Of a stretch of DNA of 64,000 bases, positions 9,355-19,899 are shown piece by piece (position 1 is the first letter of the stretch; each line of letters begins with the position of its first letter). The notes beneath the pieces are model-generated. The model ran no database searches. It was not told the origin of the DNA and worked only from the letters and a program-made list of their open reading frames with translations. The DNA is from Thermithiobacillus plumbiphilus. Lineage in GTDB: Bacteria; Pseudomonadota; Gammaproteobacteria; Acidithiobacillales; Thermithiobacillaceae. The translations under genes and the position numbers were made by a program. The stretch spans positions 58,003 to 122,002 of the forward strand of contig NZ_JBBPCO010000012.1 of assembly GCF_038070005.1 (NCBI RefSeq), given 5' to 3'.

Positions 9355-10197
9355 TCAATGCAAGGGCGGGCAGGTTTCCAGTATCTCCTTGAGCAAGGAG
9401 CGGATCATGGGGGCATCCGGCGCCTCCGGCACGAAATGCAGATACTGCTGCAAGTCCGCCGCGGCCTCGCGCTTGCGCCCGGCGTAATGCTGCAGCAGAC
9501 CGCGATCCCGAAATTCCGTATAACGGCGCGGGTCGACCAGGAGAATGCGATCGATCATTTCGACCGCCCGGTCCTGCTTTCCGGATTGGATGAAAAAACC
9601 CTTGAGGTTGTTGAGCATCCGCACCCAGATCGCGCGCTGCGAGGCAGGATGCAGCATGCCACGATCAAAGCGCAGGCTGTCTCCATAGACCTTCAGCAAG
9701 CGTTCCTGACAATCCGCCTCGGTCAAAAGGCGCCCACCCTCATGGACATCGATGGGCAGGATCTCCCCCCTGGTGTCCAGCCCAACAAGAAAATGTCCCG
9801 GGAAATTGATGCCCACCAGGGGCAATCCCGCGCGCCAACCCATTTCGAGATAGAGCACCGACAGGCTGATCGGAATGCCCGTTCGTTTTCCAAGTACCTG
9901 GGAAAGATCCGAGAAGGCAGGCTCATAGTTGCCCGCCGGACTTCCCGTGAATCCACATTGCCGAAAGAAAATCTCGTTGAGCGCGGCAATCCAGTCCGCA
10001 GGCGCGGTACTCCCGGCAACCAGGGCACGCACCCTTTCTGCCTGCCCGTTCATGAAGGATTCGGCACCGGCAATATCAGGTATTTGATCTTCAAGGGCCG
10101 TGATCAACAACCCCACCCCGAGCAGGGTCTTTCCGTCGCTCTCCACCCGCAGCAGCCGGGTCAGCTCACGCATTATGTCCTTCGATCCTTGCCACAT
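9355..10197 (-). CDS. SirB1 family protein (transglutaminase-like plus TPR)
   Basis: The 280-residue product fits the SirB1 family: a transglutaminase-like region with RTGIPISLSVLYLEM, GINFPGHFLVGLD and LPIDVHEGGRLL (residues about 100-165), then a C-terminal helical segment resembling tetratricopeptide repeats (residues about 200-270). I see no clear catalytic cysteine, so an enzyme activity is not implied. ATG 10197 has GGAG seven bases upstream; ATG 10209 is in frame but weaker. It heads a leftward cluster with the thioredoxin-like, ampD and GyrI-like genes. The cellular role is not established. Confidence 0.75.
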   Translation of the reverse strand: MWQGSKDIMRELTRLLRVESDGKTLLGVGLLITALEDQIPDIAGAESFMNGQAERVRALVAGSTAPADWIAALNEIFFRQCGFTGSPAGNYEPAFSDLSQVLGKRTGIPISLSVLYLEMGWRAGLPLVGINFPGHFLVGLDTRGEILPIDVHEGGRLLTEADCQERLLKVYGDSLRFDRGMLHPASQRAIWVRMLNNLKGFFIQSGKQDRAVEMIDRILLVDPRRYTEFRDRGLLQHYAGRKREAAADLQQYLHFVPEAPDAPMIRSLLKEILETCPPLH

Positions 10198-10280
10198 GCT
10201 TGTCTCCATATCCCGCGTACCCCGCTGGCAGATGGCGCCGTATCTCTTGTTGACTTTCTGGAGGCAACTATAGCAAAGCA

Positions 10281-10300
10281 GCCCCAAGCCGCATTGGGGC
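10281..10300. repeat. inverted repeat upstream of the SirB1-like gene
   Basis: GCCCCAA (10281-10287) and TTGGGGC (10294-10300) form a perfect 7-bp inverted repeat with a six-base loop, about 85 bases upstream of the ATG. No T run follows on either strand. It could be an operator or a leader hairpin. Confidence 0.4.
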
Positions 10301-10494
10301 TAGAGGTCTACCCCAAGGCAGAATCCCCGCTGCAGCGGGCGTCCCGACGAATTACTTAGGTCAAAGGATACTTGAGCGGATACTGCTGAAATCACAGACG
10401 CTGTGTCAGAAACCGGTTCCAGGAATGTCGGACGCCGGCGAACACTTTGAAGTGAAAGAAGCTGTCTCCACCCTGACTGCGGTGCAGACAAGGC

Positions 10495-10519
10495 AAAGGG
10501 ATGGCAAAGCCATCCCTTT
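10495..10519. terminator. terminator downstream of ssb
   Basis: A perfect 11-bp inverted repeat AAAGGGATGGC / GCCATCCCTTT with a three-base loop begins 12 bases after the ssb stop. The stem's A/T ends give short T runs on both strands, so it probably works as an intrinsic terminator for ssb. Confidence 0.75.
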
Positions 10520-10531
10520 CTTACCAGCCGC

Positions 10532-10993
10532 TCAGAACGGTATATCGTCCTCGAAATCATCATGCGCGGGCTCTGGCGTCTTGGACGCACGCGAGGATGC
10601 CGGCGCAGGGGACTGGTCAAAGTCATAGGCGCTGCGATCCTCTGCGCCGCCGCCACCACCGCCACCGCCGCCGAGCAATTGCAGGCGGTCACCCACGATC
10701 TCTGTGGTATAACGCTCCTGGCCGTCCTTATCCGTCCACTTGCGGGTTTGCAGCCGCCCTTCCACATAAGCCATCCGGCCTTTGCGCAGGTATTCTCCCG
10801 CTATTTCCGCCTGACGCCCGAAAAACACCACCCGGTGCCATTCGGTACGCTCCTGCTTGTTGCCGTCCCTGTCCTTGAACTGTTCGCTCGTGGCCAGGCT
10901 GAAGTTTGCCACCGCGCTCCCGCCCGGCGAATAGCGCACTTCAGGATCCTTCCCCAGATGCCCCACCAGAATTACCTTGTTTACACCGGCCAT
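10532..10993 (-). CDS. ssb: single-stranded DNA-binding protein
   Basis: SSB coats single-stranded DNA in replication, recombination and repair and recruits partners through its acidic tip. The 153-residue protein has the OB-fold domain (residues 1-110, starting [20 protein letters not shown]), a flexible linker that begins with nine consecutive glycines, and the canonical C-terminal tip DDIPF. ATG 10993 follows GGAGGAG. It is divergent from uvrA, the same arrangement as in Escherichia coli, where both genes are in the SOS regulon. Confidence 0.97.
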   Translation of the reverse strand: MAGVNKVILVGHLGKDPEVRYSPGGSAVANFSLATSEQFKDRDGNKQERTEWHRVVFFGRQAEIAGEYLRKGRMAYVEGRLQTRKWTDKDGQERYTTEIVGDRLQLLGGGGGGGGGAEDRSAYDFDQSPAPASSRASKTPEPAHDDFEDDIPF

Positions 10994-11125
10994 ATACAGG
11001 CTCCTCCAATAGTCAAACCGGGTTTCAGGCAACAAGCACATTGCTCGAACTTTTACGCCCGGATCCAGCCAAAGCAGCAGGTGGCCAGCGAGCCCACATC
11101 ACCGCCTGCTGCAGAAAACTGCGAT

Positions 11126-11134
11126 ATTATAGCA
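11126..11134 (-). promoter_or_regulatory. extended -10 promoter element of ssb
   Basis: The minus strand reads TGCTATAAT at the complement of 11126-11134: a perfect -10 box preceded by the extended TGn element, about 130 bases upstream of the ssb ATG. No good -35 box is visible, which an extended -10 can compensate for. Confidence 0.55.
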
Positions 11135-11231
11135 CATAGCCAGATATCATGCGGAATACCCCTGCCAGACACTCCATGCAACTGGGCGGAGGCCCGCGGA
11201 TACCCTGATAAAATACTACTACCCAGACTCC

Positions 11232-11254
11232 AATGCCCGTATAATACAGGCATT
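11232..11254 (+). promoter_or_regulatory. uvrA -10 box inside a 23-bp near-palindrome
   Basis: A perfect TATAAT (11240-11245) lies 22 bases upstream of the uvrA ATG. It is embedded in a 23-bp palindrome: AATGCCCGTAT (11232-11242), a central A, then ATACAGGCATT (11244-11254), matching at 10 of 11 positions. Its place over the promoter suggests a repressor-binding operator. It is not the CTGT-N8-ACAG LexA box of most gammaproteobacteria, and I see no -35 consensus. Confidence 0.55.
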
Positions 11255-11267
11255 AGAGGAGTTCTCC

Positions 11268-14111
11268 ATGGAAAACATCGTAGTTCGTGGCGCGCGGACA
11301 CACAACCTGAAAAATATCAGCCTTACCATCCCCAGAGACCGCCTCGTGGTGATCACTGGCCTCTCTGGTTCTGGCAAGTCCTCCCTGGCATTCGACACCT
11401 TGTATGCCGAAGGACAGCGGCGTTATGTCGAAAGCCTGTCAGCATATGCCCGGCAGTTCCTGTCGCTGATGAACAAACCTGATGTCGACAGCATAGACGG
11501 CCTAAGCCCGGCGATTTCCATCGAGCAGAAATCGACCTCGCACAACCCGCGCTCCACAGTGGGCACCATCACCGAAATTCACGATTACCTGCGGCTGCTT
11601 TACGCCCGTATCGGAGAGCCCCATTGCTGCGGCCAGCCCATTCAATCCCAGACCATCAGCCAGATGGTGGACCAGGTTCTGGCTCTTCCACATGACAGCC
11701 GCATCATGATTCTGGCCCCAGTAGTCCGGAATCGCAAGGGTGAACACGAACATCTGTTCAAACAGCTGCGCGGCCAGGGTTTCGTCCGGATACGCCTCAA
11801 TGGTCAATTGCATGAACTGGAGGACGTGCCGGCCCTGGATAAGAAGCAGGCAAATAACGTGGAAGTCGTGGTTGACCGTTTGAAGGTCAGGCCGGAGGCT
11901 GCCAGCAGACTGGCCGAATCCCTGGAGACCGCCCTGGGGCTCGCGGACGGTCAGGTCATCATCGGCATCCTGGGTGACAGTGACCATTTCGGGCAGGAGC
12001 TGCTTCTGTCAGAGAAATATGCCTGTCCCAGCTGCGGCTCATCCTTTCCGGCGCTGGAACCGCGCATGTTCTCCTTCAACAATCCGGCCGGCGCCTGCCC
12101 AAGCTGTGACGGCCTGGGCGAACTGACCTTTTTCGATCCGGACCTGGTCATACCGAACCCCGAGCTTTCCCTGCCGGAAGGCGCCATTCGGGCCTGGGAA
12201 CGGCGCTACAGCGAAACCTATTACCAGATGCTGGAATCGCTCGCGGCCCATTATCACTTCGACCTGCAGCTACCCTGGCGCGACCTGCCCGAATCCGTCC
12301 GCCAGATCGTTCTCTACGGCTCAAAGGGTGAGGTCATCCCTTTTCGCTACGGTTCACAGATCCGCAAGCACACTTTCGAGGGCGTCATTCCCAATCTGGA
12401 ACGCCGCTACCGGGAAACCGACTCCAGCTTCCTGCGCGAGGAACTTGGCCGCTATCAGGGCCGACAGGTCTGCCCCAGTTGCCAGGGCAGCCGTCTTCGC
12501 GCAGAGGCGCGCCAGGTTCTGATTGGCGGCAAGGCCATTCACGAGATATCACACCTGGCCATCAGCCAGACCAGCGAATTTTTCGAAAATCTCGACCTGC
12601 GGGGACAGCGCGCCATCATTGGCGAGCGCATCCTGCGGGAAATCAGCGAACGCCTGCAGTTCCTGCTGCATGTCGGGCTCGACTACCTGAGCCTGGACCG
12701 CAGCGCGGACACACTCTCAGGCGGCGAAGCGCAACGTATCCGTCTTGCCTCCCAGATCGGCGCAGGACTGGTCGGCGTCATGTATGTCCTGGATGAGCCC
12801 TCGATCGGCCTGCACCAGCGCGATAATGACAGATTGCTGGCCACCCTGCGTCGGCTGCGCGATCTCGGGAATTCCGTCATCGTCGTCGAGCATGACGAGG
12901 AGGCGATACGCGCCGCGGATCACGTCATTGACGTTGGTCCAGGTGCCGGCATTCACGGCGGTCAGATCGTCGCCCAGGGCACTCCCGAAGAGATCCAGAA
13001 TGACCCTGAATCACTCACCGGTAAATATCTCGCAGGCAAGCTGGAGATTGCCGTCCCGCATCAGCGCGTCAAGGTAGATCCCGACCGTCGGATTCGCCTG
13101 GTCGGCGCAAGCGGACACAATCTGAAAGACATCGATGTCGATATTCCACTGGGTCTTCTCACCTGCGTGACAGGCGTCAGCGGCTCCGGCAAATCCACGC
13201 TGATCAATGAAACCCTGTATCCGGCGGCGGCCAGGAAACTGCATCAGGCCAAGGCCCACCCCGCGCCGCACCGTGATGTTCTGGGGCTCGAACAGCTGGA
13301 CAAGGTCATCAACATCGACCAGTCTCCCATTGGCCGCACGCCCCGCAGCAATCCCGCGACCTATACCGGGCTGTTCACACCGATCCGGGAGCTCTTCGCT
13401 GGCACTGCCGAATCCAGAGCGCGCGGTTATGGACCAGGGCGCTTCAGCTTCAACGTCAAGGGCGGGCGCTGCGAGGCCTGCGAAGGCGAAGGCGTGATCA
13501 AGGTGGAGATGCACTTCCTGCCAGATGTTTACGTGCCCTGTGATGTCTGTGCCGGCAAACGCTACAACCGCGAGACCCTGGAGATCAGCTACAAGGGCAA
13601 GAGCATCGACCAGATCCTTGGGATGACCGTAGAGGACGCCTACAGCTTCTTCGAAGCGATACCGGCAGTCGCACGCAAGCTCAGGACACTCATGGAAGTG
13701 GGCTTAGGCTACATAGAATTGGGCCAGAGCGCGACCACCCTCAGTGGCGGCGAAGCGCAACGTATCAAGCTTGCCAAGGAACTGGCGAGGCGGGATACCG
13801 GCGCCACCCTCTATATTCTCGACGAGCCCACGACAGGCCTGCACTTTCACGATATCTCCCTGCTTTTGCAGGTACTTCACCGGCTGCGGGATGCGGGTAA
13901 TACCCTGGTGATCATCGAACACAATCTCGATGTCGTCAAAACCGCAGACTGGGTGATCGATCTCGGGCCCGAAGGGGGCGCCCGCGGAGGCGAAATACTC
14001 GCGACAGGCACCCCGGAAGACATTGCCGAGCACCCGCGCTCATATACCGGCCAATATCTCAACCCTCTCCTGAGACGCACAAACAGCAAACTGGAATATC
14101 AACAGGCATGA
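11268..14111 (+). CDS. uvrA: excinuclease ABC subunit A
   Basis: UvrA is the damage-recognition ATPase of nucleotide excision repair and loads UvrB on lesions. The 947-residue protein has two ABC ATPase halves, with P-loops [10 protein letters not shown] (near residue 31) and [10 protein letters not shown] (near residue 637), and signatures [12 protein letters not shown] and [12 protein letters not shown]. Two zinc modules are visible as CPSC...CPSC (near residue 252) and CEAC...CDVC (near residue 737). ATG 11268 follows GAGGAG. It is divergent from ssb and ends just before a bidirectional terminator. Confidence 0.98.
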   Translation: MENIVVRGARTHNLKNISLTIPRDRLVVITGLSGSGKSSLAFDTLYAEGQRRYVESLSAYARQFLSLMNKPDVDSIDGLSPAISIEQKSTSHNPRSTVGTITEIHDYLRLLYARIGEPHCCGQPIQSQTISQMVDQVLALPHDSRIMILAPVVRNRKGEHEHLFKQLRGQGFVRIRLNGQLHELEDVPALDKKQANNVEVVVDRLKVRPEAASRLAESLETALGLADGQVIIGILGDSDHFGQELLLSEKYACPSCGSSFPALEPRMFSFNNPAGACPSCDGLGELTFFDPDLVIPNPELSLPEGAIRAWERRYSETYYQMLESLAAHYHFDLQLPWRDLPESVRQIVLYGSKGEVIPFRYGSQIRKHTFEGVIPNLERRYRETDSSFLREELGRYQGRQVCPSCQGSRLRAEARQVLIGGKAIHEISHLAISQTSEFFENLDLRGQRAIIGERILREISERLQFLLHVGLDYLSLDRSADTLSGGEAQRIRLASQIGAGLVGVMYVLDEPSIGLHQRDNDRLLATLRRLRDLGNSVIVVEHDEEAIRAADHVIDVGPGAGIHGGQIVAQGTPEEIQNDPESLTGKYLAGKLEIAVPHQRVKVDPDRRIRLVGASGHNLKDIDVDIPLGLLTCVTGVSGSGKSTLINETLYPAAARKLHQAKAHPAPHRDVLGLEQLDKVINIDQSPIGRTPRSNPATYTGLFTPIRELFAGTAESRARGYGPGRFSFNVKGGRCEACEGEGVIKVEMHFLPDVYVPCDVCAGKRYNRETLEISYKGKSIDQILGMTVEDAYSFFEAIPAVARKLRTLMEVGLGYIELGQSATTLSGGEAQRIKLAKELARRDTGATLYILDEPTTGLHFHDISLLLQVLHRLRDAGNTLVIIEHNLDVVKTADWVIDLGPEGGARGGEILATGTPEDIAEHPRSYTGQYLNPLLRRTNSKLEYQQA

Positions 14112-14112
14112 A

Positions 14113-14136
14113 AAAGCCGGGAGAAATCCCGGCTTT
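14113..14136. terminator. bidirectional terminator between uvrA and rplQ
   Basis: A perfect 10-bp stem AAAGCCGGGA / TCCCGGCTTT with a GAAA loop (14123-14126) sits between the convergent uvrA and rplQ stops. A and T runs on the stem ends let it serve both strands, closing the long ribosomal operon and uvrA. Confidence 0.85.
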
Positions 14137-14162
14137 CCTGCATATCGGCACAGCACTGAAAT

Positions 14163-14549
14163 TCAGGCGGATTCCGATACATTCTCGCTGGCCGGGCGGT
14201 CAACCAGCTCCACGATGGCCATCGGCGCACGGTCACCTGCGCGAAATCCATTGTGCATGATCCGGGTATAGCCACCCGGACGCTCCTTGAAACGCGGACC
14301 AAGATCATCAAAGAGCTTGACCACCATTTCGCGGTCGCGCAGGCGAGAGAAGGCCAGTCGGCGGTTCGCAACCGTAGGATTCTTGGCCAGCGTGATCAAG
14401 GGTTCGGCGAAGCGACGCAGTTCCTTCGCCTTCGGCAAGGTGGTCTGAATCACCTCATGCCGAAACAGCGAATTGATCATGTTAGAAAACATGGCTTTAC
14501 GATGGCTGCTGTTGCGGTTCAGCTGTCGGCCACTTTTACGATGACGCAT
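14163..14549 (-). CDS. rplQ: 50S ribosomal protein L17
   Basis: L17 lies near the peptide exit tunnel of the 50S subunit. The 128-residue product opens [20 protein letters not shown], the invariant N-terminus of the family, and has the conserved GGYTRI segment near residue 92. It is the last gene of the ribosomal cluster, 20 bases after rpoA and followed by a hairpin terminator. Confidence 0.97.
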   Translation of the reverse strand: MRHRKSGRQLNRNSSHRKAMFSNMINSLFRHEVIQTTLPKAKELRRFAEPLITLAKNPTVANRRLAFSRLRDREMVVKLFDDLGPRFKERPGGYTRIMHNGFRAGDRAPMAIVELVDRPASENVSESA

Positions 14550-14569
14550 GATACCTTCCTTTCGTTCTG

Positions 14570-15592
14570 TTACCCGGAAGCCGAATCTGTCTCATAGCTC
14601 AGGGTGGGTTTCGGACGGTCCTTCAGCTCCTGAGGTGGCCAGTTTTCCAGCCGCATGCCAAGAGCCAGGCCATGATTGGCGAGCACATCCTTGATCTCGT
14701 TCAAGGATTTCTTGCCGAGATTGGGCGTTTTCAGCAACTCATGCTCGGTCTTCTGGACCAGATCGCCGATGTAAAAAATATCTTCGGCCTTCAGGCAGTT
14801 TGCAGACCGTACCGTCAACTCGAGATCATCAACAGAACGCAGCAGCACCGGATCCATCCCGGCCTGTTGCGCAGAGCCCACGGGAGCAGCAGTCTCGCCT
14901 TCCATGACCACGAAGACGGACAATTGATCCTGCAGGATGCGAGCAGCTTCACGCAGGGCGGTTTCCGGTTCGATCACGCCATTGGTTTCGATGTCCATGA
15001 CCAGACGATCAAGATCGGTACGCTGTTCGACGCGAGCACTTTCCACGGCATAGGTGACCCGCAGAATCGGACTGAAATTGGCATCGATGCTCATGACGCC
15101 AATTGGACGCTCTGCGTTGCTGACCCGGGTGACTGCGGGCTGATAACCCCTGCCAAACCCGATCTTCAGACGCATGGTCACTTCCACGTCCTTGGTCAAG
15201 GTGGCAATGACATGTTCCGGATTGGCGACCTCCAGGCCATGTTCGCTGGAGATGTCTCCAGCGGTAACCACACCCGGTCCCTGCTTCTTCAGGGTAAGAA
15301 TCGCATCTTTGCGCGCACCAGCACGAAGGGCAACACCCTTGAGATTCAGCAGGATATCCACGATATCCTCCTGTACACCCTCCAGGGAGGAATACTCATG
15401 CAGCACGCCTTCGATCTCGACTTCCACGATGGCGGAGCCGCTAAGACTCGACAGGAGAACGCGGCGAAGCGCATTCCCCAGTGTATACCCGTAGCCGCGC
15501 TCCAAAGGCTCCATGGCGATGCGAGCGCGAAAAGGTGAAACCTTCTCCACCTCTATGCTACGCGGCTTGAGTAACTCAGAAATAGCTGACAT
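14570..15592 (-). CDS. rpoA: RNA polymerase alpha subunit
   Basis: Alpha dimerises to nucleate polymerase assembly and contacts promoter UP elements and activators. The 340-residue protein has the N-terminal assembly domain ([16 protein letters not shown] near residue 35) and the C-terminal DNA-binding domain with [11 protein letters not shown] (carrying the arginine equivalent to R265 of Escherichia coli) and [14 protein letters not shown]. It lies between rpsD and rplQ as in the alpha operon of most bacteria. The C-terminus has an extra tail of about 15 residues after the last helix. Confidence 0.98.
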   Translation of the reverse strand: MSAISELLKPRSIEVEKVSPFRARIAMEPLERGYGYTLGNALRRVLLSSLSGSAIVEVEIEGVLHEYSSLEGVQEDIVDILLNLKGVALRAGARKDAILTLKKQGPGVVTAGDISSEHGLEVANPEHVIATLTKDVEVTMRLKIGFGRGYQPAVTRVSNAERPIGVMSIDANFSPILRVTYAVESARVEQRTDLDRLVMDIETNGVIEPETALREAARILQDQLSVFVVMEGETAAPVGSAQQAGMDPVLLRSVDDLELTVRSANCLKAEDIFYIGDLVQKTEHELLKTPNLGKKSLNEIKDVLANHGLALGMRLENWPPQELKDRPKPTLSYETDSASG

Positions 15593-15616
15593 TGGCTTTC
15601 TCCAGCCGGGAACCGA

Positions 15617-16243
15617 TTACTTGGAGTACAGTTCGACAATCAAAGATTCATTGATCTCTGCAGGAAGGTCAGAACGTACCGGGAGAGCCTTGATCGTGCC
15701 GCGCAAAGCCTTGGCATCCACTTCGACCCATTCAGGGTAGCCGCGGGATTCCGTCGCGTCTGAACTGGCCTTGATGCGCAGCTGGCTCTTGGCCTTTTCA
15801 GCAACTTCCACGACATCTCCGGCCTTGACCAAATAGCTCGGGATGTTGACCTTGCGGCCATTCACGAGGACATGGTCGTGGCGTACGATCTGACGGGCCT
15901 CGGCCCGCGAAGCGCCAAATCCAAGGCGATAGACAATGTTGTCCAGGCGACGTTCCAGCAACTGCAGGAGGGTTTCACCCGTCACACCCCTGCTCCGGTC
16001 GGCTTCCTGGTAATAGCGACGGAACTGACCTTCCAGCACGCCATAGATACGGCGCACCTTCTGCTTCTCACGAAGCTGGGTACCATATTCCGAAGTACGA
16101 CTACGGCGCTGACCATGCTGGCCTGGTGCATAAGCCCGTTTTTCGACGGGGCATTTGTCAGAAAAGCACTTCTCGCCTTTCAAAAAAAGTTTGCCGCCTT
16201 CACGACGGCACTGACGGCATTTAGCATCTGTATACTTGGCCAC
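15617..16243 (-). CDS. rpsD: 30S ribosomal protein S4, four-cysteine form
   Basis: S4 nucleates 30S assembly at the five-way junction of 16S rRNA and, in enterobacteria, represses the alpha operon. The 208-residue protein carries a CRQC pair at residues 9-12 and further cysteines at CFSDKC (26 and 31), a zinc-binding arrangement lost in Escherichia coli S4. The S4 RNA-binding domain follows ([20 protein letters not shown]). Start is GTG. It sits between rpsK and rpoA with 24-base gaps on both sides. Confidence 0.96.
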   Translation of the reverse strand: MAKYTDAKCRQCRREGGKLFLKGEKCFSDKCPVEKRAYAPGQHGQRRSRTSEYGTQLREKQKVRRIYGVLEGQFRRYYQEADRSRGVTGETLLQLLERRLDNIVYRLGFGASRAEARQIVRHDHVLVNGRKVNIPSYLVKAGDVVEVAEKAKSQLRIKASSDATESRGYPEWVEVDAKALRGTIKALPVRSDLPAEINESLIVELYSK

Positions 16244-16267
16244 GCAGAACCTCCAAAAGATAATGAA

Positions 16268-16666
16268 TCAGACCCGCCGCTTCTTCGGGGGGCGGCATCC
16301 ATTATGCGGGATCGGCGTCACGTCACGGATGCTATTGATTTTGAAACCAGCCAGATTCAGCGCACGAACAGCGCTTTCCCGGCCCGGCCCAGGCCCCTTG
16401 ACCTCAACGTCAAGATTCTTCATGCCGTATTCCTGCGCCTTGCGACCCGCTGCCTCAGCCGCGACCTGCGCAGCAAAGGGGGTGCTTTTTCGGCTGCCAC
16501 GGAAGCCCGATCCACCAGACGTCGCCCAACTGAGCACATTGCCCTGCCGGTCGCTGATCGTCACGATTGTATTATTGAAAGATGCGAAGATGTGGGCGAT
16601 ACCATCTGCCACATTCTTCTTGACCCGCTTACGGACTCGGGCCGCAGATTGTGGGGCTTTTGCCAT
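16268..16666 (-). CDS. rpsK: 30S ribosomal protein S11
   Basis: S11 forms part of the 30S platform near the mRNA exit. The 132-residue product has [17 protein letters not shown] near residue 28 and the characteristic end [10 protein letters not shown]. It lies between rpsM and rpsD in the usual alpha-operon order. Confidence 0.97.
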   Translation of the reverse strand: MAKAPQSAARVRKRVKKNVADGIAHIFASFNNTIVTISDRQGNVLSWATSGGSGFRGSRKSTPFAAQVAAEAAGRKAQEYGMKNLDVEVKGPGPGRESAVRALNLAGFKINSIRDVTPIPHNGCRPPKKRRV

Positions 16667-16691
16667 GAATCGTATTCCTTAAGGGTAGAGA

Positions 16692-17048
16692 TTAGCGGCT
16701 GATAGGCTTGGCCGGGCCCTTTCGGGTGCGGGCATTCGTTTTGGTACGCTGCCCTCTCACCGGAAGACCACGACGATGACGCATGCCACGGTAGGTACCC
16801 AGATCCATGAGCCGCTTGATGTTCATCGACACCTCGCGACGAAGATCGCCCTCAACGGTAACCTTGCCTATTGCTGAGCGAATGCGGTCAAGCTCAGCCT
16901 CGGTGAGATCACGTATCTTGGTCGCGCGACCAACCTGAACCGAATCCAGTATCTGCTGAGCCGTAACCCTGCCGATCCCGTAGATGTATGTCAGGCCAAT
17001 CTCCGCCTGTTTGTTGTTAGGTAGATTGACGCCAGCAATGCGGGCCAT
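16692..17048 (-). CDS. rpsM: 30S ribosomal protein S13
   Basis: S13 sits in the 30S head and contacts the 50S subunit and P-site tRNA. The 118-residue product opens [20 protein letters not shown] and ends in the basic tail [16 protein letters not shown] that reaches towards tRNA. The 64 bases between it and rpmJ form the largest gap inside the long ribosomal cluster. Confidence 0.97.
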   Translation of the reverse strand: MARIAGVNLPNNKQAEIGLTYIYGIGRVTAQQILDSVQVGRATKIRDLTEAELDRIRSAIGKVTVEGDLRREVSMNIKRLMDLGTYRGMRHRRGLPVRGQRTKTNARTRKGPAKPISR

Positions 17049-17112
17049 TCAAGTTCTCCAGAAACCGGTCCTAAATGGAAACGAGCAAGGATATACCTTT
17101 GCCCAAAAGATT

Positions 17113-17226
17113 TCAACCCTGGCGCTGCTTGTGGCGAGGGTCGGTGCAGATGACACGAACCACGCCTTCGCGGCGCACCACCTTGCAGTTGCGGCATAGT
17201 TTCTTGATAGAAGCTCTTACTTTCAT
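17113..17226 (-). CDS. rpmJ: 50S ribosomal protein L36, zinc form
   Basis: L36 is the smallest 50S protein and binds one zinc ion. The gene codes for 37 residues starting [20 protein letters not shown], with ligands Cys11, Cys14, Cys27 and His32, so this is the zinc-binding (C+) type. It lies 18 bases after infA, matching the infA-rpmJ-rpsM order known from many bacteria. Confidence 0.95.
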   Translation of the reverse strand: MKVRASIKKLCRNCKVVRREGVVRVICTDPRHKQRQG

Positions 17227-17244
17227 GATTTCCTCTCAGTATCC

Positions 17245-17463
17245 CTACTTCGCCCGGTATGTAATGCGTCCACGGGACAGGTCATAGGGCGTCATTTCAA
17301 CAGTAACCTTGTCGCCCGGCAAAATCCGGATGTAATGCATGCGCATCTTTCCGGAAATGTGGGCATTGACGATATGTCCATTTTCCAGCTTCACGCGAAA
17401 TGTGGCATTGGGAAGGTTTTCGATCACCTCTCCCTGCATCTCCAGCGTATCTTCCTTGGCCAT
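17245..17463 (-). CDS. infA: translation initiation factor IF-1
   Basis: IF-1 occupies the ribosomal A site during initiation. The 72-residue OB-fold protein starts [19 protein letters not shown] and has the conserved [13 protein letters not shown] core. Two ATG codons are adjacent (17466 and 17463); the second gives the family's canonical start. Its ATG overlaps the adk stop by one base. Placement in the ribosomal cluster beside rpmJ contrasts with Escherichia coli, where infA is elsewhere. Confidence 0.96.
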   Translation of the reverse strand: MAKEDTLEMQGEVIENLPNATFRVKLENGHIVNAHISGKMRMHYIRILPGDKVTVEMTPYDLSRGRITYRAK

Positions 17464-18119
17464 CATGATCCCCTTCCAAGTAGCTTGAGCAACTTTGCCT
17501 GGACAGAGTCCGGGGATTCTACGGCAGAAACCGTGGCATAACCAGACCGCTCACCATAATATTGAACCAGAGGCTCGGTCATTTCAGCATAGACTTTAAG
17601 CCGCTCTCGTATCACATCGGGATGGTCATCCTCCCGCCGCACCACGGGACCAGCACAGACATCACAGACTCCACCGCGGCTCGGCGGGTTCACGGAATCA
17701 TGAAAGATCGCGCCGCAGGACTGACAGAGCATGCGGCCCGACAAACGTTTCACGATCTCGTCATCAGGCGCGGTCAGATGAATGATTGAATCAAGAGACT
17801 TTCCGCCCTGAGACAGCATCTGGTCCAGGGCTTGCGCCTGGCTCAGCGTGCGCGGAAAACCATCGAGAATGAATCCCTCCCTGGCATCTTCCGCCTGCAG
17901 CCGTTCCCGGATGAGCCCAATGACCACATCATCACTGACAAGGCCACCGGACTGCATCTGCGACTTGGCTTCCAGTCCCAGCGGAGTAGCAGCGCTTACC
18001 GCTGCGCGCAGCATGTCACCCGTTGAAATCTGGGGAATGCCCAGCGCCGCGCTCAGGCGTTTGGCCTGTGTCCCCTTGCCGACTCCGGGGGGGCCCAGCA
18101 GAACGATGTTCATGCTCAT
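17463..18119 (-). CDS. adk: adenylate kinase with cysteine-bearing lid
   Basis: Adk interconverts AMP + ATP and two ADP. The 218-residue long-type enzyme has the P-loop [10 protein letters not shown] near residue 9, the AMP-site segments STGDMLR and LDGFPRT, and a lid domain with four cysteines (CQSC and CDVC, residues about 130-155) in the arrangement that binds zinc in Bacillus-type enzymes. The first ATG (18119) is used because GGAGG lies nine bases upstream. It overlaps both secY and infA, placing it firmly in the operon. Confidence 0.96.
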   Translation of the reverse strand: MSMNIVLLGPPGVGKGTQAKRLSAALGIPQISTGDMLRAAVSAATPLGLEAKSQMQSGGLVSDDVVIGLIRERLQAEDAREGFILDGFPRTLSQAQALDQMLSQGGKSLDSIIHLTAPDDEIVKRLSGRMLCQSCGAIFHDSVNPPSRGGVCDVCAGPVVRREDDHPDVIRERLKVYAEMTEPLVQYYGERSGYATVSAVESPDSVQAKLLKLLGRGS

Positions 18120-19462
18120 CCCGGACGCCCTCCACCAAGCGAGGACTTCTTGATCAGCCCCTGGTACTGATGGGTCAGCAGATGACTCTGTATCTGGGCG
18201 ACGGTATCCATGGTCACCACCACGACAATCAGCAGACTCGTGCCACCAAAGTAGAATGGTACATTCCATTCGACAATTAGAAATTCAGGCAGGAGGCAGA
18301 CCAATGTCACATACAGGGCACCAACCAGAGTAAGCCGGGTCATCACTTTGTCGATGTACCTGGATGTCTGCTCGCCAGGTCGAATACCGGGGATGAAAGC
18401 ACCAGACTTCTTGAGATTGTCGGAAGTCTCCCTCGGGTTGAACACCAGGGCCGTATAGAAAAAGGCAAAGAACAGAATGCCGGCCGCATACAGTAGAACA
18501 TAAAGAATCTGACCGGGACTTATGGACTGGGCAAAGCGTTGCAACCAGCTAAAGCCTTCAATGTTGCCGAACCACCCTGCCAGGGTCGCAGGAAAAAGGA
18601 TGATACTGGAAGCAAAGATGGGAGGAATCACACCTGCCATATTCACCTTGAGAGGCAGATGGGTACTTTGCCCCCCGTACACCTTTCTGCCCACCTGACG
18701 CTTGGCATACTGGACCGGTATGCGGCGCTGCGCCCGCTCCATGAAGACCACGAATGCGGTGACCAGAATGGCCACGACGAACAGCATCAGCACGAACAGG
18801 GGCTGGAATTCGCCAGTCCTCACGAGCTCAAGCGTGCCGCCAACTGCTTGTGGAAGGCCAGCCACGATGCCGGCAAAAATGATCATCGAAATACCGTTGC
18901 CGATACCACGCTCGGTAATCTGTTCGCCCAACCACATCAGGAAGGTCGTCCCGGATACCAGGGTAATGACCGTCATGATGCGGAAGGACCAGCCCGGTTC
19001 AATGACGACTGGCAACTGGTTGGCGCGCATGCTTTCGAGCGCAATGGCTATTCCCAGGCCCTGGAAGGTCGCCAGCACGACCGTGCCGTACCGGGTATAT
19101 TCCGTGATCTTTCGCCGTCCCGCCTCGCCCTCTTTCTTTAACTGCTCGATGGTAGGCGATACCAGCCCCATCAACTGCATGATGATCGATGCACTGATGT
19201 AGGGCATGATGCCTAGGGCAAAGACAGTGAGGCGCGACAAGGCACCACCTGAAAACATGTCGAACATGCCCAGGATAGTGCCTCGCTGCTGGGAAAAGAA
19301 TACCGCAAGTGCCGCAGGATCAATACCCGGAACGGGTATGTGAGCACCAATGCGGTAGACGATCAGGGCACCCAGCAAAAAAAGAATCCGGTGCTTAAGC
19401 TCACCGTATTGCCCGGTTGCACTCATTCCACCGGACCCCTTACGAGCTCCGAGACCAGCCAT
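18116..19462 (-). CDS. secY: preprotein translocase subunit SecY
   Basis: SecY is the pore of the Sec channel in the inner membrane. The 448-residue protein has ten predicted helices, the plug-side segment [20 protein letters not shown] (residues about 66-85), and the cytoplasmic loop ending [15 protein letters not shown]. The first 20 residues form a charged, glycine-rich cytoplasmic extension. Its ATG overlaps the rplO stop by one base, and its stop overlaps the adk start. Confidence 0.98.
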   Translation of the reverse strand: MAGLGARKGSGGMSATGQYGELKHRILFLLGALIVYRIGAHIPVPGIDPAALAVFFSQQRGTILGMFDMFSGGALSRLTVFALGIMPYISASIIMQLMGLVSPTIEQLKKEGEAGRRKITEYTRYGTVVLATFQGLGIAIALESMRANQLPVVIEPGWSFRIMTVITLVSGTTFLMWLGEQITERGIGNGISMIIFAGIVAGLPQAVGGTLELVRTGEFQPLFVLMLFVVAILVTAFVVFMERAQRRIPVQYAKRQVGRKVYGGQSTHLPLKVNMAGVIPPIFASSIILFPATLAGWFGNIEGFSWLQRFAQSISPGQILYVLLYAAGILFFAFFYTALVFNPRETSDNLKKSGAFIPGIRPGEQTSRYIDKVMTRLTLVGALYVTLVCLLPEFLIVEWNVPFYFGGTSLLIVVVVTMDTVAQIQSHLLTHQYQGLIKKSSLGGGRPG

Positions 19463-19899
19463 TAGGCTTCTACCTTGCCACCAGCAGCTTCAATTGCAGT
19501 CCTGGCACCGGCGCTGACTTCGAGACCACGAACCGTGATCGCGGATTCAATCTTGCCCGTGGCAATGACCTTGATCCGGTCCGGCGTGCCCCGCACGAGT
19601 CTATGAGCCAGCAGAATCTCGATGTCGACCAGGCCATTCACGGCGACGGACTCCAGCATGCCGAGCGTGATTTCAGCACGATCGCCACGGTTCAGGCTCC
19701 TGAAGCCGCGTTTTGGAAGCCGCCGCTGCAAGGGCATCTGACCGCCTTCGAAACCAACCTTGCGATAGCCACCCGAGCGTGAGTGCTGGCCCTTATGGCC
19801 GCGACCGGCGGTCTTGCCCAGGCCGCTACCAATGCCACGACCCACGCGCTTGCGAGCTGTCTTGCTGCCTGCCGCAGGCTGAATGGAATTAAGCTTCAT
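19462..19899 (-). CDS. rplO: 50S ribosomal protein L15
   Basis: L15 is a late-assembly 50S protein that packs against 23S rRNA. The 145-residue product begins [20 protein letters not shown], followed by the glycine-rich family segment [19 protein letters not shown], and ends in a small globular domain. It overlaps rpmD and secY by one base each. Confidence 0.97.
   Translation of the reverse strand: MKLNSIQPAAGSKTARKRVGRGIGSGLGKTAGRGHKGQHSRSGGYRKVGFEGGQMPLQRRLPKRGFRSLNRGDRAEITLGMLESVAVNGLVDIEILLAHRLVRGTPDRIKVIATGKIESAITVRGLEVSAGARTAIEAAGGKVEA

Larger units (their letters stand above)
10198..10531. other. intergenic region between SirB1-like gene and ssb
   Basis: This 334-base stretch carries no supportable gene. 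It holds the ssb terminator hairpin at 10495-10519, a 7-bp inverted repeat at 10281-10300, and must contain the promoter of the SirB1-like gene, for which I see no convincing -35/-10 pair. Confidence 0.6.

Noticed and set aside
10994..11267. Canonical LexA box in the ssb-uvrA region
   Set aside because: I searched for CTGT-N8-ACAG by eye on both strands and found no acceptable match; only the different palindrome over the uvrA -10 box was seen.
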